Notes under the pieces: model-generated
Databases searched by the model: none
The model's input: the letters and a program-made list of their open reading frames with translations, nothing else
Told to the model about the DNA's origin: nothing
In this document: positions 8,820-17,200 of the stretch, piece after piece
How the letters are laid out: every line of letters begins with the position of its first letter
Position numbering within the stretch: position 1 is the stretch's first letter
Position numbers and translations under genes: made by a program
DNA from: Pseudomonas fluorescens
Lineage (GTDB): Bacteria > Pseudomonadota > Gammaproteobacteria > Pseudomonadales > Pseudomonadaceae
Direction of reading: 5' to 3'
Assembly: GCF_001708445.1 (NCBI RefSeq)
Contig: NZ_CP015637.1
Coordinates: 124,001-188,000 of the forward strand
DNA: 64,000 nucleotides

Positions 8820-11800
8820 GGCGCCTGACGATTGGCTGGGGCGGTGTCAGTACCGCATTGGGTACGGTGAGGCAGGTGCTGGAGCAATACGGACATCGGT
8901 CTGGCGATGAAATGACTGACCTGGTGATCGAAGACGGCAGCCAGCCCTTGCCTCTCCATTTGCACGAACCTCCACGCATCAGCTTGCGCCTGGGCATAGG
9001 CCCTGTGGGCGACAACGGTTTGCCCGCGCTGCAGTTACGCGGCTATGAGAACAACCGGCGCCTGATCGCTGCGATTGATCTCGCTGAAGAACCCAGCGGA
9101 AACGGTCAACGATTGCGCAGGCAGGCCACGAACGCGCTGTTGGAATGGGTGGCCTTGCACGTCAGCAGCCTCGCGCGCGACCCTGGGCATCTTGCGAGCG
9201 AAGCCTGCGCCAACACGTGGCCCGAGCAAGGCTTGCAAGCGCTGGAGACGCTGGCGTACCTGCATCGGTTTAATCGCACAGCGGCGCCAGCCCTGTTGCA
9301 GGCCGCCCAAGTGCCGATGATCGAGCGGTTGCGGGCCAGCCTTCTCGCCTTTGCCGAGCGGCCCGCCCTGAACATTGCGGGCAACGTGGTGACTTACCGG
9401 CAGTTACAGGTTCGAGCGTCAGCCATCCAGCAACAGCTTGGCCCACTGCTGGAGAGCCGTGCGGCGCCAGCGGTAGTTGGCGTTTGCCTGGAAAAATCCA
9501 CCGCGCTGTATGCCAGTATTCTTGCCGTGCTGGGCTGTGGCGCGGTGTACCTGCCGCTCACATCGGACCATCCACCGCAACGCCAGCAAGCCATGCTGGA
9601 AAGTGCTGGCGCCCAGGTATTACTGGACGACGGCCAGCATCCGCTGCGGGAGCGCTTCGTGGCACTGGACGTGAGCACCGTCAGCCAGCCAGATACCTCC
9701 CACCCCTTGGGTGTCCGGCATCCCGACATCCATGCCCCGTGCATGGCGCTCTTCACCTCGGGCACCACCGGCCGGCCCAAGGGTGTACTGCTCAGCCAAG
9801 GTAACCTCGCCCACTTCACCGCCTGGTTTGGCAGCTGCATGGAGTTGAGCGAACAAAGTCGCGTACTGCAATTTGCCTCGTTGAATTTCGATGCGTCGCT
9901 GATGGATATCTTCCCCGGCCTGATCGCCGGTGCGCAGTTGTTCGTTCCCAGCGAGGCACAGCGGCGCGATCCACAACAACTGGTGGAGCTGATCCGCCAA
10001 GAGCGGATCAGTCATGCGTTCCTGCCGCCGGCACTGCTCAGCATTCTGCCATTGGCGCAACCGTTGGGCCTTTCGCACCTGCTCACTGGCGGTGATGCCT
10101 GCGAGCCGTATGTGATCGAACAATTGGCCGGGCAGTGCCAGTTGCATAACCTCTACGGACCGACCGAAGCCACTGTGCTGGTCACCCATCGAACCTTGCA
10201 ACCCGCCGATGGCAACCGCAACCTGGGCCGCCCGATCGCCAACAGCCAAGTGCTGATCCTCGACGAGCACCTGCAACCCGTGGACGAGCAGGTGATGGGC
10301 GAACTGTACATCGTCGGCCCTGGGGTCGGCCTGGGGTACCTGGACGCAACGCAGGCCCATGACGATCCTTTCATCGAGCTGGCGTTGCCGAGTGGGGAAA
10401 CCCTGCGGGCTTACCGAAGTGGCGATCTTGCGAAGTGGACCGCCGACGGTATCGAGCTGGGCGGGCGACGAGATGCACAGGTGAAGATCCGCGGGGTGCG
10501 GGTCGAGCCCCAGGAAATCGAGGAGTACCTGCGTAACAGCCGACTGTTCCGCCAGGTGGCGGTGGTGATTGATGGTGAGCGCAGGATCCGCAGCATTGTC
10601 GCTCAGCCGGAGCCAGGCGCCACGATGGCCGACCTGAAGCAGCATGCACAACAGTGGTTGCCGGATTACCTGCAACCCGACGTGTGGACCGAGTTGCCCA
10701 ACCTGCCGTACTCCAGCAACGGCAAAATCGATCGCCAGGCGTTGCTGGCGTTGCCCGTTCAACCTGCGTCGAATACCAAGGGCCAGGCAGCGCAGACGCC
10801 CTTGCAAATGCAGCTGGCGGAACTATGGAGTGAACTGTTGCGGTTACCCGTGGAGGCGTTCTCGATGGATGACAGCTTCTTCAACCTGGGTGGCCATTCC
10901 ATCCTGTTATCGACGCTGCTGCTGCGGATGCGTGAGCAACTCGGCCGCAGCCTGCCCTTGAATCGCTTCTTTGAAATGCCGACGATTCGCACCCTCGCAC
11001 TGCTGATGGAGGACGCTGTGCTACCGGATACCCCGTGCGGCCAGGCGGTCCGGGATGCGTTGCGAGACCCGATGATCGAGGTGCTGTCCGATGAACGCAT
11101 GGGTGATCCGCGCAAAGTGATCGTTACAGGCGCCAACAGCTTTATCGGCGTGCATATCGTCGAGGCCCTGCTGGCTGGCGGTGCAACAGAGGTCGCCTGC
11201 CTGGTGCGTGAACTGCCAGGCCAACCGGCAGCGACGCGGTTCGCCCAGGCGTTGAGTGAGTATCGCCTGGAACATTTGGACCTGAGCCGAGTACAGGTGT
11301 ACGCCGCAGACATCAGTCAGCCTCGCCTGGGCCTGACGGGTGAGGTGTATGAGTCTCTGGCCCAGGACTATGGCGCTCTGGTGCACAACGCGGCGCAGGT
11401 CAATCACGTGATGGATTATGCCTCGCTGGCAAAACACAACGTCGAGCCAGTGCTGGAGTGCCTGCGCCTGTGTGAGACCCGCTGCAAGAAGGTCCTCAAT
11501 TTCATCTCGACACTGTCGGCATGCAGCAGTATCGACGCCCGTGGGCATGTGCTCGAAACGCCAGCCGCGGCGACCCCGCCGATCTACCTCAAGAATGGCT
11601 ATAACTTGTCCAAATGGGTCGCCGAGCGGCTATTGGCGCACGCGACGACACAAGGTGCCTGGGTCAACATTCATCGTCCGGGAAATATCAGTTTCAACAG
11701 CCGCAACGGTGTTTGCCAGCCACAGAAAAATCGCTTGATGCTGATGCTCAAGGGGTCGTTGCAACTGGGGCTGGTCCCACGCCTGGAGGTGAACTTCGAC

Positions 11801-12187
11801 CTGATGCCCGTGGACTTTTTCGCCCAATTTCTCGCATTCCACTGCGGCCGTTTTGATGCCGGGCTTAACGTATTCAACCTGCACAACCCTCAGCCATTGA
11901 GCTGGGATCATTACCTCGATGTGTTCAGCCAGGTGGGCTACCGGTTTGAGCGTGTCAGCGTTGCGCACTGGCAGCGTGCGCTGCGAACGGTGGGCCCTGA
12001 AAACGCGTTATTTGGCGTGCTGGGCTTTTACCTGGAGGGGCTGGATGAAGACATCGGCGATACCTCAATGATCCGTCATGACAACGCCCGTGCGGGCATA
12101 GAGAAAATGGGCACGCAGTATCCCGACAAGAACTCGGCGCTGCTGCGCAAGGGCTGCGACTACCTCAAGGCCATCGGCTTTCTCTGA
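8816..12187 (+). CDS. mgoA: A-T-R nonribosomal peptide synthetase (MgoA/PvfC)
   Basis: 1123 residues with no condensation domain. After an N-terminal segment (1-170) comes an adenylation domain with LFTSGTTGRPKG (A3), NLYGPTEATV (A5), YRSGDLAKW (A7) and a C-terminal NGKIDR. The carrier domain has LGGHS (Ser near residue 693), and a terminal thioester reductase carries the NAD(P) motif TGANSFIG (near 770) and YNLSKW (YxxxK). By hand alignment to PheA the specificity residues read D-A-M-F-L-G-L-V-L-K, a small hydrophobic pocket consistent with Leu/Val, which is what MgoA/PvfC/HamD use. Expected product is a carrier-bound amino acid released as an aldehyde or passed to the oxygenases. It overlaps mgoC by 4 nt. 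Confidence 0.92.
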   Translation: MRRLTIGWGGVSTALGTVRQVLEQYGHRSGDEMTDLVIEDGSQPLPLHLHEPPRISLRLGIGPVGDNGLPALQLRGYENNRRLIAAIDLAEEPSGNGQRLRRQATNALLEWVALHVSSLARDPGHLASEACANTWPEQGLQALETLAYLHRFNRTAAPALLQAAQVPMIERLRASLLAFAERPALNIAGNVVTYRQLQVRASAIQQQLGPLLESRAAPAVVGVCLEKSTALYASILAVLGCGAVYLPLTSDHPPQRQQAMLESAGAQVLLDDGQHPLRERFVALDVSTVSQPDTSHPLGVRHPDIHAPCMALFTSGTTGRPKGVLLSQGNLAHFTAWFGSCMELSEQSRVLQFASLNFDASLMDIFPGLIAGAQLFVPSEAQRRDPQQLVELIRQERISHAFLPPALLSILPLAQPLGLSHLLTGGDACEPYVIEQLAGQCQLHNLYGPTEATVLVTHRTLQPADGNRNLGRPIANSQVLILDEHLQPVDEQVMGELYIVGPGVGLGYLDATQAHDDPFIELALPSGETLRAYRSGDLAKWTADGIELGGRRDAQVKIRGVRVEPQEIEEYLRNSRLFRQVAVVIDGERRIRSIVAQPEPGATMADLKQHAQQWLPDYLQPDVWTELPNLPYSSNGKIDRQALLALPVQPASNTKGQAAQTPLQMQLAELWSELLRLPVEAFSMDDSFFNLGGHSILLSTLLLRMREQLGRSLPLNRFFEMPTIRTLALLMEDAVLPDTPCGQAVRDALRDPMIEVLSDERMGDPRKVIVTGANSFIGVHIVEALLAGGATEVACLVRELPGQPAATRFAQALSEYRLEHLDLSRVQVYAADISQPRLGLTGEVYESLAQDYGALVHNAAQVNHVMDYASLAKHNVEPVLECLRLCETRCKKVLNFISTLSACSSIDARGHVLETPAAATPPIYLKNGYNLSKWVAERLLAHATTQGAWVNIHRPGNISFNSRNGVCQPQKNRLMLMLKGSLQLGLVPRLEVNFDLMPVDFFAQFLAFHCGRFDAGLNVFNLHNPQPLSWDHYLDVFSQVGYRFERVSVAHWQRALRTVGPENALFGVLGFYLEGLDEDIGDTSMIRHDNARAGIEKMGTQYPDKNSALLRKGCDYLKAIGFL

Positions 12188-12206
12188 ACTGCTTCAGGAC
12201 CCCCTC

Positions 12207-12665
12207 ATGAAACCGCTGCAACCCAATACATTGATCCGCAACCCCCAAGGCACACCCGTGGTGGCGTCTGTCATCGTCAACTGCGAGGCGGCTCGCCTGT
12301 GGGACGTGGTGGGTCACTTTGCAGGCTTTGATGCCTTCATTCCGGCCCTGTCGCACATCGAGATGACCGGTGTTGGCGTGGGTGCTTTGCGCACGAAGTA
12401 TTTTCACGATGGCCACTGCGTCGTGGAGCAACTCAATAGCCATGACGATACGGCGATGTGCATGACCTGGACCACGATCTACAACACCCTCGGCGTGGCC
12501 CATTTGTGGGCAGCGATGAGTGTGGAGGCCCTCGACGCTGGAAGCGCACGGGCGACCTGGACCCTGATTGGCGAACCCATCGAGATGCCGCAGGCTGAGT
12601 TTGAAGGGTTTATCCAAGGGTTCGCCGACAGCGCACTGGAGAACGTGCGCCAGATGCTCGGCTAA
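12207..12665 (+). CDS. mgoD: SRPBCC / polyketide cyclase-like protein (MgoD/PvfD)
   Basis: 152 residues with the SRPBCC (START-like) pattern: VVASVIVNCEAARLWDVVGHF at the N-terminus, a basic/aromatic core TMTWTTIYN-like, and a long C-terminal helix ending FADSALENVRQMLG. It begins 19 nt after the NRPS stop, so it is part of the same operon. In mgo/pvf clusters the fourth gene is of this type; its role is unclear and it may not be essential for the signal. A GGAGCGAG hairpin follows the stop and separates it from the convergent chemoreceptor. Confidence 0.82.
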   Translation: MKPLQPNTLIRNPQGTPVVASVIVNCEAARLWDVVGHFAGFDAFIPALSHIEMTGVGVGALRTKYFHDGHCVVEQLNSHDDTAMCMTWTTIYNTLGVAHLWAAMSVEALDAGSARATWTLIGEPIEMPQAEFEGFIQGFADSALENVRQMLG

Positions 12666-12671
12666 GCAATA

Positions 12672-12691
12672 GGAGCGAGAAGCCTCGCTCC
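12672..12691. terminator. Bidirectional hairpin between mgoD and the chemoreceptor
   Basis: A perfect 8-bp stem (GGAGCGAG / CTCGCTCC) with an AAGC loop lies in the 39-nt gap between two convergent genes. There is no long T run, so termination is inferred from position. Confidence 0.5.
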
Positions 12692-12704
12692 GATGCCATC
12701 AAGG

Positions 12705-14585
12705 TCAGATCTTGAAGCTGTCGACCAATTGCTTCAAGCGGCTGGCCTGCTGGGACAGTGCATCGCAATCCTTCAACGTTTCGTTGAGATTGGCCACGCC
12801 TTGTTGGTTCAGCAGATTGATCTGATTGATGTCGACGTTGAGGGTTTCCACAACAGCGGTCTGCTCTTCGGTGGCGGCGGCGACCGATTGGTTCATGCCG
12901 TCGATTTCAACGATGCGCTGCGTCACGCTGATCAGGCGCTCACCCGCCTGGTTAGCCACTTCGACACTCTCTTCGCTGGAGGTCTGGCTGGCGTTCATGG
13001 TGGTCACCGCCTCACGCGAGCCCACTTGCAACGAAGTGATCATTTTGTGGATCTCCTCCGCGGACTCCTGGGTGCGGTGGGCCAGGTTGCGCACCTCATC
13101 GGCAACCACGGCAAATCCACGACCGGCTTCCCCGGCACGCGCCGCTTCGATCGCAGCGTTGAGCGCGAGCAGATTGGTCTGTTGGGAGATGCCTTTGATC
13201 ACATCGAGAATGTGGCCGATGTTATCGGTGCTCGCGTTCAGGGTTTCGATCTGGGTGCAGGACTGGCTAATTTTTTGCGACAGTTCCGACATCGCCAGGA
13301 TGGTTTGCTCCACTACTTTGCGCCCATCGTCAGCCTGCTCGCTGGCACCGCTGGCGTGCTGCGAAGCATCGGCGGCGTTACGTGCGATTTCCTGGGTGGC
13401 GGCCCCCAGCTCGTTAATGGCGGCCGCGACGCTGTTGGTCCGCGCGCTCTGCTCGTCGGAGCCGATGATCGAGGCGTTGGAGGACGCCATCACACGCTGG
13501 GACAGGTCATGCACCTGGCGCGTCGCCGAAGACACTTCGGAGATGGACGCATGGATACGCTCGACGAATTGGTTGAATGCACTGCCTACCTCGCCAAACT
13601 CGTCCTTGCTGGTGACGTCCAGCCGACGGGTCAGGTCGCCTTCGCCCTGGGCGATATCCTGCATGGCAACGCCCATCGTAGTCAGGGGCCGCAGCAAGAC
13701 TTGGATCAGCAGGCTCAAGAGCACCGCGATCGCCACCACCGCAATCAGCATGGCAATCAACGCTGATGTACGGAATTTACCCAACGGGGCGTAGGCCTTG
13801 TCCTTATCGATCGACAGGCCAATGTACCAGTCTGCGCCTGGCAAGCCGCCGATAGGGGTGAACGCCAAAATGCGATCCTGCCCATTGAGTACCACGTCCT
13901 GACTGGTCTTTTCGATACGTACGCCGGTGCCAGGGTAGATGTCCTTGAGGTTCTTCATCACTTGGTCCTGGTCGGGACTGACGATGACCTGGCCGTCGCC
14001 GCTGACCAGGAACGCATGGCCGATACCGCCAAAGTCCACCGAGTTGATAATCTTGACCAGGGTTTGCAGGCTCAGGTCACCGCCGACCACGCCCAGCAGT
14101 TCACCGTTCTTTTTCACCGGCATGGCGATGGTCACGATCTGCCCACCCACCGCCGCCATGTAGGGAGGGGTCAGCATAGTCTTATCGGCAGCCACGGCTT
14201 GTTTGTACCAAGGCCGCTGGCGCGGGTCGTAACCATCGGGCATTTTCGCGTCCGGGCGCTGTGTGAACACGCCGTTGGTCTGACCGACATAAGTGAACTG
14301 GAAGTTTGCAGTGAGCGCAGGTTGGTCGACCAAACCCGGGAGGTCCGCACCACTGCCTTGATGGGCAATGTTTTGCGCCAGGTTTTCGAGTACGAGTATT
14401 CGCCCACTCAGCCAGTTCTGCACACTGCTGGCGGTAAGTTCACCGGATTGCTGGATGGACGATTCCAGGTTTTGCTTGATGGTGCTGCGCTGCAGGTAGT
14501 CGTTGTAGAGCGTGAATAACGCGAAGGCCAGAACCACGACGCCTGACGCGGCCAACAGAATTTTATGACTGAACTTAAGATTCAT
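12705..14585 (-). CDS. Methyl-accepting chemotaxis protein, PctA-like dCache receptor
   Basis: Start at the ATG at 14585 (MNLKFSHK), as in PctA/B/C, giving 626 residues. Order: TM1 (about 10-30), periplasmic dCache, TM2 (about 275-300), HAMP, and a signalling domain with the hairpin tip containing [20 protein letters not shown]. The amino-acid-binding motif of dCache_1AA domains can be seen: Y and R before PWY ([10 protein letters not shown]), a second Y in TPPYMA, and the D in GGDLSL. It therefore probably senses L-amino acids. It converges with the mgo operon, whose precursor is also an amino acid; any functional link is speculative. Confidence 0.93.
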   Translation of the reverse strand: MNLKFSHKILLAASGVVVLAFALFTLYNDYLQRSTIKQNLESSIQQSGELTASSVQNWLSGRILVLENLAQNIAHQGSGADLPGLVDQPALTANFQFTYVGQTNGVFTQRPDAKMPDGYDPRQRPWYKQAVAADKTMLTPPYMAAVGGQIVTIAMPVKKNGELLGVVGGDLSLQTLVKIINSVDFGGIGHAFLVSGDGQVIVSPDQDQVMKNLKDIYPGTGVRIEKTSQDVVLNGQDRILAFTPIGGLPGADWYIGLSIDKDKAYAPLGKFRTSALIAMLIAVVAIAVLLSLLIQVLLRPLTTMGVAMQDIAQGEGDLTRRLDVTSKDEFGEVGSAFNQFVERIHASISEVSSATRQVHDLSQRVMASSNASIIGSDEQSARTNSVAAAINELGAATQEIARNAADASQHASGASEQADDGRKVVEQTILAMSELSQKISQSCTQIETLNASTDNIGHILDVIKGISQQTNLLALNAAIEAARAGEAGRGFAVVADEVRNLAHRTQESAEEIHKMITSLQVGSREAVTTMNASQTSSEESVEVANQAGERLISVTQRIVEIDGMNQSVAAATEEQTAVVETLNVDINQINLLNQQGVANLNETLKDCDALSQQASRLKQLVDSFKI

Positions 14586-14906
14586 TTCATCGACTTCTTT
14601 TGCCAAAAGGGTGGGCGTGCCGAGTGGAACATTCCATGTACGGTATAGGCGGACTCTCGGTTCGCTCTATTTCGGTGCACGCATGGCTCGTCAGGCTTTC
14701 GGCCAAATGGAGTGAAATCTTAAGCCTTTGTGCGAAACTTCCTCTTTTTGAGTGTGAAACCGACCAGTGGTAGCCAGCTAGCCCGTTGTTGCGAACCACA
14801 TTCGCAATATGAACGCTTGCGCGAAGCCCACCACTACAACGAATTAGCTTGGCCGCGGATGCAGGGGATGCGCTCGGTACGGGCCTATTATTTTCCCCAT
14901 AAACGA

Positions 14907-14940
14907 CAAAACCCCTGTCTGCGCAAGCAAACAGGGGTTT
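14907..14940 (-). terminator. rRNA-operon terminator
   Basis: On the minus strand an ACCCCTGT-type stem pairs around a GCTTGCGC loop and ends in TTTT, directly after the 5S rRNA fragment. It is the usual Pseudomonas rrn terminator arrangement and is intact although the gene before it is not. Confidence 0.85.
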
Positions 14941-14950
14941 CGGAATTCAA

Positions 14951-15025
14951 TCTTGACGATGACCTACTCTCACATGGGGAAACCCCACACTACCATCGGC
15001 GATGCATCGTTTCACTACTGAGTTC
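14951..15025 (-). pseudogene. Truncated 5S rRNA gene (3' 75 nt)
   Basis: The minus strand reads GAACTCAGTAGTGAAACGAT and continues through GATGGTAGTGTGGGGTTTCC to GTCAAGA, which matches the 3' part of Pseudomonas 5S rRNA from memory. The first roughly 40-45 nt are missing: homology stops at 15025, where a half REPIN begins. No 23S rRNA sequence follows. This is a remnant of an rrn operon end, a rearrangement scar next to the secretion locus, and should not be a functional 5S gene. Confidence 0.85.
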
Positions 15026-15073
15026 AATGAACGCGGCGCCTGTGAGTTTTTCGCGAGCAAGCTCGCTCCTACA
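15026..15073. repeat. Half REPIN joined to the 5S fragment
   Basis: The sequence from AATGAACGCGG through TTCGCGAGCAAGCTCGCTCC is the same unit seen at 63485-63533 and, in part, 61872-61934, but only one arm is present. It abuts the broken 5S gene exactly, suggesting the recombination or insertion point. Confidence 0.75.
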
Positions 15074-15451
15074 AAAAAGCCTTAACTGAACGGCATTAGG
15101 GCTTGCCCACTCCCACACGGGTGTCTCACCCTGCGGATCCCGACAAATGGGATCCAATTCACAAAACCCGCGCGAACTTTTCGATCTTTTCCGGTACTAA
15201 CCTAACTCGACGCCAACTTGATGGCCAATTAGTGGCCGTTATTAAGTTGTGCTCGAATAACTATCAAAAGAGTTGCCGTTTGTCGGAATAATAGTTCCGG
15301 CGATAGATCGCTCATCTTTTTGATAATTTTTTATTGTTATTAATCAAGCGCTTGCAGGATTAATTAGCCAAAGCATTCGACTAAGCCAGTTTCTTGGATC
15401 AGTCGACGCTCGATGTTAGTTTGCGGCCCCTTGATTTTCGACGGATCGAAC

Positions 15452-17176
15452 ATGTCTCTGTTATTGCCACGGACTCGGTTATTGCTGTGTACTTTCCTGC
15501 TCACTTACTTGAGCCTGAACAGTGCCACTGCCGCCCCCACGCCCGGGGATCAGGACCTGATCCGTGACCGGCAAAGCCGTCTTCTCGAAGAGCAGCGCCG
15601 CCGCCTCGAAGAGCTGCAGGATCTGCCGGGTAAGGGCACCCGGCCCCAGGCCCCGGCCACGCCCGCGGACACGCGTTGCTTCCCGATCAAAACCATCGAA
15701 CTCAAAGGCGCCGACAGCCTGTCAGCCGCCGATCGCGCGCGCCTGCTCAAGCCCTATATCGGCCAGTGCCTGGGCGTCGCGCAGCTCAATGAACTGCTCA
15801 AGGCCATCACCGATGACTACATCGGCAAAGGCCGCGTCACCAGCCGCGCCTACCTGCCACAACAGGACCTTTCCAGCGGCCACCTCCAAGTACTGGTGGT
15901 GGAAGGCAAACTCGAAGGCTTGAAGGGCGCCGAAGGCAGCACGGTCACCGACCGCGAGCTGGCCATGGCGTTTCCGGGCAAGGTCGGCGAGTCGCTCAAC
16001 CTGCGTGAAGTCGAACAACTGGTCGACCAGTTGAGCCGCTTGCCGTCCAAGCAGGCGCAAATGGAACTGACCCCCGGCACCCAGATCGGTGGCAGCGAAG
16101 TGCTGGTCAAGAACCAGCCGCAAAAGCCCTGGCGCGCCAGCCTGTCGCGCAACAACGACGGCCAGAAAAGCACCGGCGAACAGCAGTGGGGCGCCGGCCT
16201 GGAATGGGACAGCCCGCTGGGCCTGGCCGATCAACTGATCCTGCGCGGCGGCCACGATGCCATCAGCGACCACCAGAAAACCTCGAAAAACAGCATGCTC
16301 TACTACAACGTGCCGTGGGGCTGGTGGAACTTCAGTTACACCTACAGCGAGAGCGACTACCGCACCCTGGCCGACCTCGATGGCTACAAGCTCAAGCAGT
16401 ACGGCGACAGCCAGAACCACCAACTGCGGGCCGAGCGCGTGATCCATCGTGACGACGTGAGCAAGACGTCGGTCAACGTCGGTCTTGCCCATTTGCGCAC
16501 CAACAACTACCTGCTCGATGCGCGGCTGGACACCAGCAGCAACCGCCTCAGCGAATTCCAGGTGGGGATCAACCACGGGCGCCGTATCGGCAGTGCCTTC
16601 GTCAACGTGGACCTGGGCATGCAAAACGGCATCGGCGCGTTCGATGCGCAAAGCAACGACCAGGAACGCGATCGCGAGGGCAACCTCACGCCCACGCCGA
16701 ACTACCGCAAATACACCGCCACCGTCAGCTACCTGCAGCCGTTCACGCTGTGGGGCGAGTCGTTCAGTTTTTCCAGCCTGGCCACCGGGCAGCGCAGTGA
16801 AGACGTGCTGTTCAGCCCGCAGCGCATCAGCCTCGGCGGGTCGGCGTCGGTCCGCGGTTTCAAGGACCAGCAATTGACCGGCGACAGCGGCGGTTACTGG
16901 CGCAATGACGTGCGCTGGGCGCGCCCGGTGACTTGGGACTGGATGCGCCCGGCGTTCCTGGAGTACGGCGCCAGCGTCGGCTACGACCAGGGTGTGATCC
17001 GCAATGATCGCTACAACGACAACCTCCATGGGCGCGTTTCGAGCAACTCCCTCGAGCTGTTCGCCCGCGGCAAAAACGTCAGCACCAGCGTGACCTTTGC
17101 CCACTCCCTGGAACGACCGGCGGTGATGAGCGAGCGTGAAGCGCCGATCTATTTCCGCCTGGATTTCTACCTGTAA
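15452..17176 (+). CDS. TpsB outer-membrane transporter (FhaC/ShlB family)
   Basis: Start placed at 15452 (MSLLLPRTRL) because it gives a signal peptide ending STATAA-like (LNSATAA); a frame start at 15413 would precede it. About 574 residues. An early coiled segment (RDRQSRLLEEQRRRLEEL) gives the plug helix/linker, then POTRA repeats (CFPIKTIELKG; LQVLVVEGKLEGL) and a C-terminal beta-barrel with the conserved VRGF motif in loop 6 and a final aromatic residue pattern YFRLDFYL. It translocates the TpsA exoprotein, encoded 24 nt downstream, across the outer membrane. The upstream 300 bases are AT-rich and probably contain the promoter. Confidence 0.93.
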   Translation: MSLLLPRTRLLLCTFLLTYLSLNSATAAPTPGDQDLIRDRQSRLLEEQRRRLEELQDLPGKGTRPQAPATPADTRCFPIKTIELKGADSLSAADRARLLKPYIGQCLGVAQLNELLKAITDDYIGKGRVTSRAYLPQQDLSSGHLQVLVVEGKLEGLKGAEGSTVTDRELAMAFPGKVGESLNLREVEQLVDQLSRLPSKQAQMELTPGTQIGGSEVLVKNQPQKPWRASLSRNNDGQKSTGEQQWGAGLEWDSPLGLADQLILRGGHDAISDHQKTSKNSMLYYNVPWGWWNFSYTYSESDYRTLADLDGYKLKQYGDSQNHQLRAERVIHRDDVSKTSVNVGLAHLRTNNYLLDARLDTSSNRLSEFQVGINHGRRIGSAFVNVDLGMQNGIGAFDAQSNDQERDREGNLTPTPNYRKYTATVSYLQPFTLWGESFSFSSLATGQRSEDVLFSPQRISLGGSASVRGFKDQQLTGDSGGYWRNDVRWARPVTWDWMRPAFLEYGASVGYDQGVIRNDRYNDNLHGRVSSNSLELFARGKNVSTSVTFAHSLERPAVMSEREAPIYFRLDFYL

Positions 17177-17200
17177 TTCAATGCCCGCAACCTTGAGATT

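Noticed and set aside
9620..10807. 395-codon frame antisense to the NRPS adenylation domain
   Set aside because: Opposite all core A-domain motifs; composition-driven shadow.
14730..15089. 119-codon plus-strand frame
   Set aside because: It runs through the rrn terminator and 5S rRNA remnant, which are real on the other strand.
15097..15300. Region after the half REPIN as further rRNA operon sequence
   Set aside because: I compared it from memory with 23S ends and spacer DNA and saw no match; it is treated as the upstream region of tpsB.
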